64,000 nucleotides of DNA. It comes from Pseudoalteromonas sp. FUC4 (GTDB lineage: Bacteria; Pseudomonadota; Gammaproteobacteria; Enterobacterales; Alteromonadaceae). The stretch's first letter is position 1, and the number at the start of each line of letters is the position of its first letter. Below the pieces are notes generated by a model. That model ran no database searches, was not told the origin of the DNA, and saw only the letters and a list, made by a program, of their open reading frames with translations. A program made the translations under genes and the position numbers. Shown here piece after piece: positions 57,594 to 64,000 of this stretch. The stretch spans positions 506,221 through 570,220 of the forward strand of contig NZ_SEUI01000002.1 of the NCBI RefSeq assembly GCF_008370255.1, read 5' to 3'.

Positions 57594-58472
57594 ATGGCGC
57601 ACGATCACTCACATTGTCATGTAGACGAAAGCCAAAGCGATAAACAGCTCACCGTTGCTGTGGTTATTAATGTGTTGCTAACCATAGCCCAAATTATTGG
57701 CGGGATATTTTCGGGTAGTTTGTCACTTATAGCCGACGCCCTTCATAATTTAAGTGATGCTGGCGCTATATTTATAGCTTTGGTTGCACGTAAAATTGGT
57801 AATAAACCAGCGGACAACACTCATCATTTTGGCTATAAACGCGCTGAAATACTTGCCACACTTTTTAATAGCAGTACATTGATATTAATTGGTGTGTATT
57901 TAATTTTTGAAGCCATTTCGAGCTACGTAAACCCTCAACCAATCAATGGCTGGATAGTTGTGTGGGTAGCCGTAATAGCATTGGTTATTGATTTAGCAAC
58001 CGCATTTTTAACCTACCGAGCTGGCGCAAATCACAGTATAAATATAAAAGCGGCCTTTATTCATAACGTATCAGATGCAATGGCATCTATTGTTGTTATT
58101 ATTGCGGGCACCTTAATTATTTTATACCAGTGGTATATTGTTGATTTAATTGCCACTGTGCTTATTTCTCTTTATGTAATTTATCATGGCATTTTACTAT
58201 TAAAGCAAAGCTGTAAAATTTTAATGCAAGCAGCGCCTAGCAACATTGATACACACGCAATATCACATGCAATTAGTAGTGAATTTAATATCGAATCGGT
58301 AATGAGCATCAAGCTTTGGCAACTAGACGATAAAGAAAATTATTGCGAGCTTATTATTAGCACTCAGCACGTAATTGATTTAGCCGCAGTTAAAAGTTTT
58401 TTGCACGACAATTTTAAAATCGAAAATTGCATAATAGAAACCCAATCTATTACAAATAAAAGCATAATTTAA
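57594..58472 (+). CDS. cation diffusion facilitator (ZitB/CzcD-like)
   Basis: A 292-residue proton-driven divalent-cation exporter. It starts with a His-rich MAHDHSHCHVDE, has six membrane segments, the TM2 metal site SLIADALHNLSDAG (His/Asp pair) and the TM5 partner FIHNVSDAMAS, then a cytoplasmic ferredoxin-like C-terminal domain. The H-D and H-D ligands favour zinc. The start follows GAGGAC. Confidence 0.92.
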   Translation: MAHDHSHCHVDESQSDKQLTVAVVINVLLTIAQIIGGIFSGSLSLIADALHNLSDAGAIFIALVARKIGNKPADNTHHFGYKRAEILATLFNSSTLILIGVYLIFEAISSYVNPQPINGWIVVWVAVIALVIDLATAFLTYRAGANHSINIKAAFIHNVSDAMASIVVIIAGTLIILYQWYIVDLIATVLISLYVIYHGILLLKQSCKILMQAAPSNIDTHAISHAISSEFNIESVMSIKLWQLDDKENYCELIISTQHVIDLAAVKSFLHDNFKIENCIIETQSITNKSII

Positions 58473-58576
58473 TGTTTTTAAATAACAAGCTAAACCAAAT
58501 ACACAACTTATTTAATTGAAAACAGCTCGTATTATCATTTACAATATTGCCATTAACTCATAATGAGATACCGTTT

Positions 58577-59647
58577 TTGAAACTTTGGTTACGTAGAATT
58601 CATTTAGGCCTTGCCCTTATTAGCGGACTATTTTTATTAATAGTGAGCCTAACCGGTGCTGTTATGATTTATGCAAAAGACATACAGCACTTAATAGAAC
58701 CCGCAAAATGGCAAGTTACACCCAAAAAAAACTTAATGCCTTACGATGAACTTATACAAGACGTACAAGCTCAAACTAAGCAAAAAATCACCTTTTTTAT
58801 GCCCGAACAAGCGCCAAACGCCGCATGGCAATTTAGGTTAGCCAATAAACACTACGCCAGCGTTAACCCCTACTCAGGGGATGTACTAAACGTTTATGAA
58901 TCAACAGACACGATTTATGGGTTTGCTATGGGATTACATCGTTGGCTGTTGTTTGAAAACAGTGAAGGTGAAAAAACCTTTCGAAATTGGATGTCGGTGT
59001 GTGCATTGCTGCTTTTAATAAATGTATTACTGGGTTTTTATTTATGGGTAAAGCCTAAAAACAGAGTTAAACGTTTAGCTATAAAACCAAAAGCCAAATT
59101 TAGAGTGCTCATGTATCAATTACATACAGTGCTTGGTGTTTACTTTTTTATACCGCTCATGCTGATTGCCTTTACTGGTATGGCATTTAACTGGAAAACA
59201 CAAACACAATCAGTATTAGAATTTGTGACCTTTAACAAGGTAGAACAAAGACCTAAAGCACCAAAAGTAATAACACCTTCTCAAGCTGCATTAAACTACA
59301 ATGAAGCAATTAAAAATGCAGAGAACGTATTTCCAGACGGTAAATTATATAGAATTTACTTACCTAAAAAGAATGACGAAGCAATTGCACTGAGAATGCA
59401 AAACCCTGGCGAAAGCCACGCTTACAGCTGGGTTTGGACTAACCCATTTACGGGTAAAGTATTAAACTCATTCGACGCCAGTAAAACCAACTTCACAACA
59501 CAAGCATGGAACTTTAAGTATAAGTTTCACATTGGTGATTTTGCAGGTCCTATTGTGCAGTTTTTATGGTTATTAATAGCCCTTTCACTCGCATTTTTTA
59601 TTGTAAGCGGTGTATATTTTTGGTTAAAACGCCATAAATGGAAATAA
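58577..59647 (+). CDS. PepSY-associated membrane protein (siderophore-reductase-like)
   Basis: A 356-residue protein with four membrane segments. TM1 is LGLALISGLFLLIVSLTGAV. A PepSY-type extracytoplasmic region follows, then GLHRWL, TM2-TM3 (MLIAFTGMAFNW) and TM4 at the end (FFIVSGVYFWLKRHKW). Family members sit beside TonB receptors for siderophores and some act as periplasm-facing iron-siderophore reductases; that role is inferred from its place before the receptor. No ATG fits; the likely start is a TTG at 58577 preceded by GAGAT. Confidence 0.82.
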   Translation: MKLWLRRIHLGLALISGLFLLIVSLTGAVMIYAKDIQHLIEPAKWQVTPKKNLMPYDELIQDVQAQTKQKITFFMPEQAPNAAWQFRLANKHYASVNPYSGDVLNVYESTDTIYGFAMGLHRWLLFENSEGEKTFRNWMSVCALLLLINVLLGFYLWVKPKNRVKRLAIKPKAKFRVLMYQLHTVLGVYFFIPLMLIAFTGMAFNWKTQTQSVLEFVTFNKVEQRPKAPKVITPSQAALNYNEAIKNAENVFPDGKLYRIYLPKKNDEAIALRMQNPGESHAYSWVWTNPFTGKVLNSFDASKTNFTTQAWNFKYKFHIGDFAGPIVQFLWLLIALSLAFFIVSGVYFWLKRHKWK

Positions 59648-59673
59648 ATATCATTAACACTTGCGCCGCTAGT

Positions 59674-59706
59674 TGATAATAATTACCATTACGTTAATTA
59701 TTATCA
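59674..59706. promoter_or_regulatory. double Fur box before the TonB receptor
   Basis: TGATAATAATTACCA (13-14 of 14 defined positions of the Fur consensus) and CGTTAATTATTATCA (12 of 14) lie as one large palindrome, TTGATAATAATTA..TAATTATTATCAA, 14 to 46 bases before the receptor start. Overlapping Fur sites are expected for an iron-uptake promoter. Confidence 0.8.
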
Positions 59707-59719
59707 ACTAAGACTCCTC

Positions 59720-61855
59720 ATGTTAAAAACTTCGCTTTGCCTTATTGCTGTTGCAATAAGTACTAACACTCTAGCCAATGAAAATAATAAAAATGAATCC
59801 ACTTCTGATCAATTTGAGCATGTCATTGTTTCAGGCAGCCGCATATCAGAAAGCATTGACGAAGTACCTGCCTCGATTACCGTTATTAATCAGCAACAAA
59901 TACAACAGCATTTAAAAGTAAGCTCAGAACTGGGAAGTTTACTCGCGCAAATGGTTCCAGGGCTCGCCCCAAATACAGGCAGCTCAAGTAATTCAGGACA
60001 AACGCTACGCGGCCGCGCGCCATTAATAATGATTGATGGTGTACCGCAATCAACTCCTCTTCGTAATGGTTCTTTAGGCGTAAAAACACTTGATGCAAGT
60101 GCCATAGCGCGCATTGAAGTAATAAAAGGCGCAACGTCTATTTATGGTAATGGTGCCTCAGGTGGCATTATTAACTACATAACAAAACAGGCTCGCAGTG
60201 ATGGTAAACCTGAAGGCGAAATAAGTATTTTAAGCCGCTTTAGCGCTGTTAAGTTAGCAGAAAGTGGTGGCGGCAGAATAGCGGCTGCAGTAAACGGTAA
60301 GTTCGAAAAACTAAGCTACCTGTTAACAGCAAGCTATGAAGAAAATGGCGTACAACGCGATGCAGAGGGCGATATTTTAGGCTTGCAATATGGTTTATCA
60401 GACTCTGAGACTCAAAACTATTTTACCAAACTAACTTATGATTTTGACGACGAAAAGCAACTGCAGTTTAGCTATAACTATTTCAGTTCACAGCAAAAAA
60501 CTGATTTGGGCGATGTTACTGGTGATGGCAATGTAGGGGAAAAAACATACGCTATACATGTCCCCTTAGAGCTTCAAAAACAAGGTAAGCCGCAAGGACC
60601 CGATGGCAACGAAAATATAACCCTAAAATATGTTGATTACGCGTTGTTTGAAAACACACAAATGACCCTCGATCTTTATAAACAAGATATAGAAAACGTA
60701 TTCTTTTTCTCCACTAACCTAGCTAACCTCGATGAAGGCTATACCGGTGGCCAATCCGTTATTAAATCAGACAAGCAAGGTGCAAGGGCTACATTTAATA
60801 GTCAGTTTGATTTTGAAAACGTAACAGCCACCTTAATCTACGGTATTGATGCCTTAAACGATAAAACATCGCAACCTTTAGTAGATGGCCGTGTGTGGGT
60901 GCCCGAAATGGACATGGAAAGTGTGGCTGGCTTTTTACAAACCAAATGGTTAATAAACGACGATATTATTGTAAAAGCAGGTGTAAGAAACGAAAGTATT
61001 GATTTGAGCGTAAGTGATTACCAAACATTAAAACTGTGTAGAACCCCTTCGCAATGCTCAGTGCCATTAAATGTGCGTGGTGATACCATAAACTATGACG
61101 CTACAACGTATAATGCAGGCATAAAATACAATTTAACAGATGCATTCAGCCCATTTTTTAGTTATTCACAGGGATCTGATATTTCTGATATTGGCCGCTT
61201 ACTTCGCGCTGCAACCGTTGACGATATTGCACTTATTCAGACACAAGCATCTATAATTGACAACTACGAAGTTGGTTTTACTTCACAGTTTGAAAACGTT
61301 CGTTTTGAATTTGCACTGTACAGAAGTACTTCAGAGCTTGGCACCAGTAATGAATTTAACGAAGTAACGGGTGTTTACGAACCCGTACGCGCACCTCAAG
61401 AAATATGGGGTTACGAAGGTTTAGTTAATTATACTATTAACCAAGACCTTAAATTAGGTGCTACATACAGCTACGTAGAAGGTAAAAACACCGAAGCGGA
61501 TGAATATTTAGGGGCAAAACAAATCAGCCCGCCGAAAGCCACTGCTAATTTAACATGGCAAACCAACGAAAAGTTATCACTTGCAATGAGTTTTTTATAT
61601 GTAGGCGACAGAAAGCGTTTTGATAAAAATGCACAGGGCCAATACTCTGGCGATCAAGGCCCTGTTAGTAGCTACAACACATTTAACTTAAGTGGCCAAT
61701 ACAATGTTAACGCCAGCTGGAGTGGCTATTTTGGTATCGAAAACCTGTTCAATAGCGATTACTACCCTGCCCGCGCACAATCTTACACTTACGGCGGCTA
61801 TAACATCAAAGGATTAGGCACAACGGCTACCCTAGGTGCTAAATACCAGTTTTAA
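59720..61855 (+). CDS. TonB-dependent siderophore receptor
   Basis: A 711-residue ferric-siderophore-type receptor with a signal peptide (about 1-20). The plug begins VIVSGSRISESIDEVPASITV and continues LRGRAPLIMIDGVPQ and IARIEVIKGATSIYGNGASGGI. The barrel ends in a terminal Phe (LGAKYQF). Fur sites directly upstream and the PepSY protein before it mark an iron-uptake unit; the siderophore is unknown and no biosynthesis genes are present. A hairpin terminator follows. Confidence 0.92.
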   Translation: MLKTSLCLIAVAISTNTLANENNKNESTSDQFEHVIVSGSRISESIDEVPASITVINQQQIQQHLKVSSELGSLLAQMVPGLAPNTGSSSNSGQTLRGRAPLIMIDGVPQSTPLRNGSLGVKTLDASAIARIEVIKGATSIYGNGASGGIINYITKQARSDGKPEGEISILSRFSAVKLAESGGGRIAAAVNGKFEKLSYLLTASYEENGVQRDAEGDILGLQYGLSDSETQNYFTKLTYDFDDEKQLQFSYNYFSSQQKTDLGDVTGDGNVGEKTYAIHVPLELQKQGKPQGPDGNENITLKYVDYALFENTQMTLDLYKQDIENVFFFSTNLANLDEGYTGGQSVIKSDKQGARATFNSQFDFENVTATLIYGIDALNDKTSQPLVDGRVWVPEMDMESVAGFLQTKWLINDDIIVKAGVRNESIDLSVSDYQTLKLCRTPSQCSVPLNVRGDTINYDATTYNAGIKYNLTDAFSPFFSYSQGSDISDIGRLLRAATVDDIALIQTQASIIDNYEVGFTSQFENVRFEFALYRSTSELGTSNEFNEVTGVYEPVRAPQEIWGYEGLVNYTINQDLKLGATYSYVEGKNTEADEYLGAKQISPPKATANLTWQTNEKLSLAMSFLYVGDRKRFDKNAQGQYSGDQGPVSSYNTFNLSGQYNVNASWSGYFGIENLFNSDYYPARAQSYTYGGYNIKGLGTTATLGAKYQF

Positions 61856-61869
61856 TTACTAATAGACTC

Positions 61870-61904
61870 AATAAATAGGCATCATCAGCATGCCTATTTA
61901 TTTA
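61870..61904 (+). terminator. terminator of the siderophore receptor gene
   Basis: Perfect 13-bp arms AATAAATAGGCAT / ATGCCTATTTATT around CATCAGC, AT-rich, with A-runs after it. Strong hairpin but poor T-run. Confidence 0.7.
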
Positions 61905-62129
61905 AAAAATAACATGAAAAGCAGTCTCTCAACTTATTGTTTATAAATACCTCTAGTAATCATTCTCAGATACTAATACAAATAAAAAACTGTCCACAAA
62001 CCAAGCAGTAACGCAAACTTAAATAAGAATCAAAACCAATAGTAAAGCAATGATTTTTATAGAGAAAACTTGCAATACAGGCTATTTGTACTACACTGCA
62101 TGCAATTGAAATAGTTAAGGCGATTTATC

Positions 62130-62600
62130 ATGAAAGGTAATCAAAAAGTAATCGATGCATTTAATACATTGTTAGCTAACGAGTTAGCAGCAATCGATCA
62201 GTATTTTATACACTCGCGCATGTATGACGACTGGGGTTTAAATAAGCTATACGAGCGCCTTAACCACGAAATGGAAGAAGAAAAAGATCACGCAGACTGG
62301 CTTATTAAGCGCATCTTGTTTTTAGAAGGTGTACCAAATATGACTAAGCGCCGTGATTTACTTATCGGTAACGACGTAAAAAGTATGATGCAAAACGATT
62401 TAACACTAGAGCTTGAAGTAGTTGCGTGTGTTAAAGACGTAATCGCAATATGTGAAGAGCAGCAAGATTATCAATCTCGTAGCATTTTAGAAAAGCTGTT
62501 ATTTGATACCGAAGAAGATCATGTTTACTGGTTAGAACAACAACTTGGCTTAATTGATAAGATTGGTTCTGATAATTATCATCAAGCACAAATGGCTTAG
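62130..62600 (+). CDS. bfr: bacterioferritin subunit with ferroxidase site, no heme Met
   Basis: A 156-residue ferritin-like subunit. All ferroxidase ligands of E. coli Bfr are kept: Glu18, Glu51, His54, Glu94, and the pair Glu128/His131 in FDTEEDH (one residue shifted). The heme ligand Met52 is replaced by Lys (HEMEEEKDHADW). So this subunit can oxidise iron but should not hold heme by itself. It is followed after 12 bases by the complementary subunit, with a Shine-Dalgarno AGGAG. Confidence 0.93.
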   Translation: MKGNQKVIDAFNTLLANELAAIDQYFIHSRMYDDWGLNKLYERLNHEMEEEKDHADWLIKRILFLEGVPNMTKRRDLLIGNDVKSMMQNDLTLELEVVACVKDVIAICEEQQDYQSRSILEKLLFDTEEDHVYWLEQQLGLIDKIGSDNYHQAQMA

Positions 62601-62612
62601 TAGGAGCATACT

Positions 62613-63077
62613 ATGAAAGGCGATAAAGACGTAATTGCAGCGCTTAATAAAGTACTCGCTAATGAGCTTGTTGGTATTAATCAATACTTTTTACATGCAC
62701 GCATGTTTAAAGATTTTGGTTTCACTCAATTAGACAAAGCAGATTACAAAGTATCAATTCAAAAAATGAAAAACGCCGATCGTTTAATCGAACGTATTTT
62801 GTTTTTAGAAGGCTTACCAAATCTTCAAGACTTAGGCCGATTACGTATTGGTGAAAACAGCGAAGAAATGATTGCTGCTAATATGAGCTTTGAACTAGAT
62901 ACTATTGATGAGTTACGTAGCGCAGTAAAACTAGCTGAAAGCAAAAAAGATTACATTACCCGCGAAGCCCTTGATCACATTTTAAATGAACAAGAAGAGC
63001 AAATTGATTGGTTAGAAACTCAACAATTGCTTATTAAAAATACGGGTATTAAAAACTACTTGCAGTCTCAACTGTAA
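62613..63077 (+). CDS. bfr: bacterioferritin subunit with heme Met, degenerate ferroxidase site
   Basis: A 154-residue subunit. Met52 is kept (SIQKMKNADR), so heme can be bound at the subunit interface. The ferroxidase ligands are lost: Glu51 is Lys, His54 is Asn, Glu127 is Gln and His130 is Gln (LNEQEEQIDW), while Glu18 and Glu94 remain. It is the mirror image of the subunit upstream, so the two likely co-assemble into a 24-mer. Confidence 0.93.
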   Translation: MKGDKDVIAALNKVLANELVGINQYFLHARMFKDFGFTQLDKADYKVSIQKMKNADRLIERILFLEGLPNLQDLGRLRIGENSEEMIAANMSFELDTIDELRSAVKLAESKKDYITREALDHILNEQEEQIDWLETQQLLIKNTGIKNYLQSQL

Positions 63078-63091
63078 ATAGTAACAAGCAT

Positions 63092-63121
63092 AAAAAAAGC
63101 AGCTAAAAAGCTGCTTTTTTT
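63092..63121. terminator. bidirectional terminator between bfr pair and bfd
   Basis: Perfect 13-bp arms AAAAAAAGCAGCT / AGCTGCTTTTTTT around AAAA, between the convergent bfr pair and bfd. Confidence 0.88.
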
Positions 63122-63143
63122 ATATCTAAATTTTAATATGTAA

Positions 63144-63338
63144 TTAAGCAACTTGATCCGTTACATCCGCAATTTGAATAAGTCTGCGATTAAGGATCTT
63201 TTTAGTACAACCACAACACTTACCGCATTGGCTGCCTACTTTAAGCTCTTTGGTTAATTCACGCATGGTCGTTGCACCATCGTCAATTGTTTGCTCAATT
63301 TTTTTATCAGTCACACCGTGACATAGACAAATATACAT
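63144..63338 (-). CDS. bfd: bacterioferritin-associated ferredoxin
   Basis: A 64-residue [2Fe-2S] protein that docks on bacterioferritin and passes electrons to its heme to release stored iron. The four cluster cysteines are in the family pattern: YICLCHG (Cys4, Cys6) and GSQCGKCCG (Cys38, Cys41). It is convergent with the bfr pair, which includes the heme subunit it should bind. A Fur-like site lies upstream. Confidence 0.93.
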   Translation of the reverse strand: MYICLCHGVTDKKIEQTIDDGATTMRELTKELKVGSQCGKCCGCTKKILNRRLIQIADVTDQVA

Positions 63339-63387
63339 GAATACAAACCACTCTCAATTTCATTTAGTAGGTGCATACTAATCTAAA

Positions 63388-63402
63388 CGAAAATGGTTAT
63401 CA
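63388..63402. promoter_or_regulatory. possible Fur site upstream of bfd
   Basis: On the minus strand TGATAACCATTTTCG matches the Fur consensus at 11 of 14 positions, 50 bases before the bfd start. bfd is Fur-repressed in several gammaproteobacteria. Weak by sequence alone. Confidence 0.45.
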
Positions 63403-63601
63403 ATTGTTATTTGAAAAAGTGTGTGTTTTTTGAATTTTTTTTGGCCAGTGCCACTTAAGTTGAGAATTCGCGGCAGCTTGAGAGTTGTTTGAATTTTAAG
63501 CAATGTTTGGCACGCAGATTGAGATTAATTACATTAAGGCTTTAAGACCTTAATGTATAAGTACGAAATTTATGGGTGGGTGATTCCCAGTTTGTGCCAG
63601 T

Positions 63602-63632
63602 GTAGGTCGGATAAGCGAAGCGCCATCCAACA
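63602..63632. repeat. REP-like short palindromic repeat, second copy
   Basis: GTAGGTCGG..GCGAAGCGCC..ATCCAAC, diverged from the element at 29193-29222 but with the same TAGG(T/C)..GCG(A/T)AGCG..CCAAC layout. Confidence 0.6.
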
Positions 63633-63764
63633 CTGTAAAATAATACCTTGCCAATAATTATCAACGTTTTATGTTGTCGATTGGCTGGAGAGTGCCTTAA
63701 GTGGTCGTGAGCTTTGACTTAAACTGTTGACCTACCAGTGAATATGGTAGGCCAATGATACAAA

Positions 63765-64000
63765 TTAAGAGCGAAGCGCAATTAATGTTTGATAAAACGG
63801 AATTGCAAGATCTGCGTATAGCCCTGCAAGTTGCTCACCTGTTGGGTTTTTCCAATCACGTTGTAACTCGGCTGTAATACCAACTGTAGAGTTCATAGTT
63901 ACACCAGCGGCTGACATACGAGCAATTGATGTTGCTTGTGCTGCATCGTTCCACGTGCCTGACGCATCAATTAGCGCATGAACATTATAACCACGAGCAA
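63765..64000 (-). CDS. isochorismatase-family hydrolase (YcaC-like), C-terminal part
   Basis: The last 77 residues of a cysteine-hydrolase-fold protein cut by the window edge. It reads ARGYNVHALIDASGTWNDAA, then ARMSAAGVTMNSTVGITAEL and QRDWKNPTGEQLAGLYADL, which match the YcaC-like branch in spacing and composition (VDASG...A.RM..AGV...). Its reaction is unknown. It was found by translating the right-hand end; the start is outside. Confidence 0.8.
   Translation of the reverse strand, partial: ARGYNVHALIDASGTWNDAAQATSIARMSAAGVTMNSTVGITAELQRDWKNPTGEQLAGLYADLAIPFYQTLIALRS

Larger units (their letters stand above)
63339..63764. other. 426-bp gene-free region between bfd and the hydrolase
   Basis: No gene seen. 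It holds the Fur-like site, a perfect 9-bp hairpin ACATTAAGG/CCTTAATGT (63531-63556), a REP-like repeat (63602-63632) and a small inverted repeat CCTACCA/TGGTAGG (63731-63751) that may end the hydrolase transcript. Confidence 0.6.

Noticed and set aside
58525-58550. Possible Fur site before the PepSY gene
   Set aside because: Only one half (ATTATCA) is recognisable; the other half does not fit.

Overview
The window looks like chromosome of a marine gammaproteobacterium, most probably Pseudoalteromonas. The case rests on AT-rich, tightly packed DNA, the family mix (DUF2132/VF530, TIGR02647, a RegB/RegA pair, a DUF4331/HupE cluster, large TonB receptors, an orfX-sodA operon) and protein sequences that resemble Alteromonadales. 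This is inference from reading; no search was run. No rRNA, tRNA or CRISPR array was seen.

Layout. 1-2.1 kb: end of the homogentisate pathway (hmgA, maiA) and three small conserved proteins. 2.1-3.7 kb: a phosphatase/lipid-kinase fusion. 3.97-9.7 kb: an ECF sigma factor, its RskA-like anti-sigma factor, and a secreted DUF4331 protein, Ig-like lipoprotein, TPR protein and HupE/UreJ-like membrane protein. An identical two-part promoter precedes both the sigma gene and the DUF4331 gene. 9.8-16.3 kb: a TetR-regulated RND efflux pump. 16.5-28.9 kb: housekeeping and metabolic genes (a YtfL/PaeA-like protein, an arginase-family enzyme, udp, cdd, ppc, redox enzymes, an M24 peptidase, a FrnE-like DsbA protein). 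28.9-31.6 kb: an accessory island with an IS110-family remnant and two minus-strand genes that meet the structural rule for integron gene cassettes; one encodes an AbiTii-domain protein. 31.6-39.9 kb: ppiC, a RegB/RegA-type redox two-component system, an amidohydrolase, a FabH-like synthase, a YaeR-like protein, an M17 aminopeptidase, a LETM1-like protein and a 56-residue Cys-rich protein. 40.2-52.6 kb: a TonB receptor, a MITE-like element, a TPR-sulfotransferase, rlmF, ltaE, tdk, an Ada/AlkA fusion with ogt, and a Fur-box-preceded orfX-like/sodA pair. 52.6-57.4 kb: a 1,596-residue hybrid histidine kinase. 57.5-63.4 kb: metal handling, with a CDF transporter behind a MerR-type promoter, a PepSY protein, a TonB receptor behind a double Fur box, two complementary bacterioferritin subunits and bfd. 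The window ends inside an isochorismatase-family hydrolase.

The two most interesting regions are the cassette pair at 29.66-31.27 kb, a likely orphan integron fragment carrying candidate phage-defence genes, and the sigma-controlled DUF4331/HupE system at 3.97-9.72 kb, an envelope system of unknown purpose with a readable regulatory circuit.
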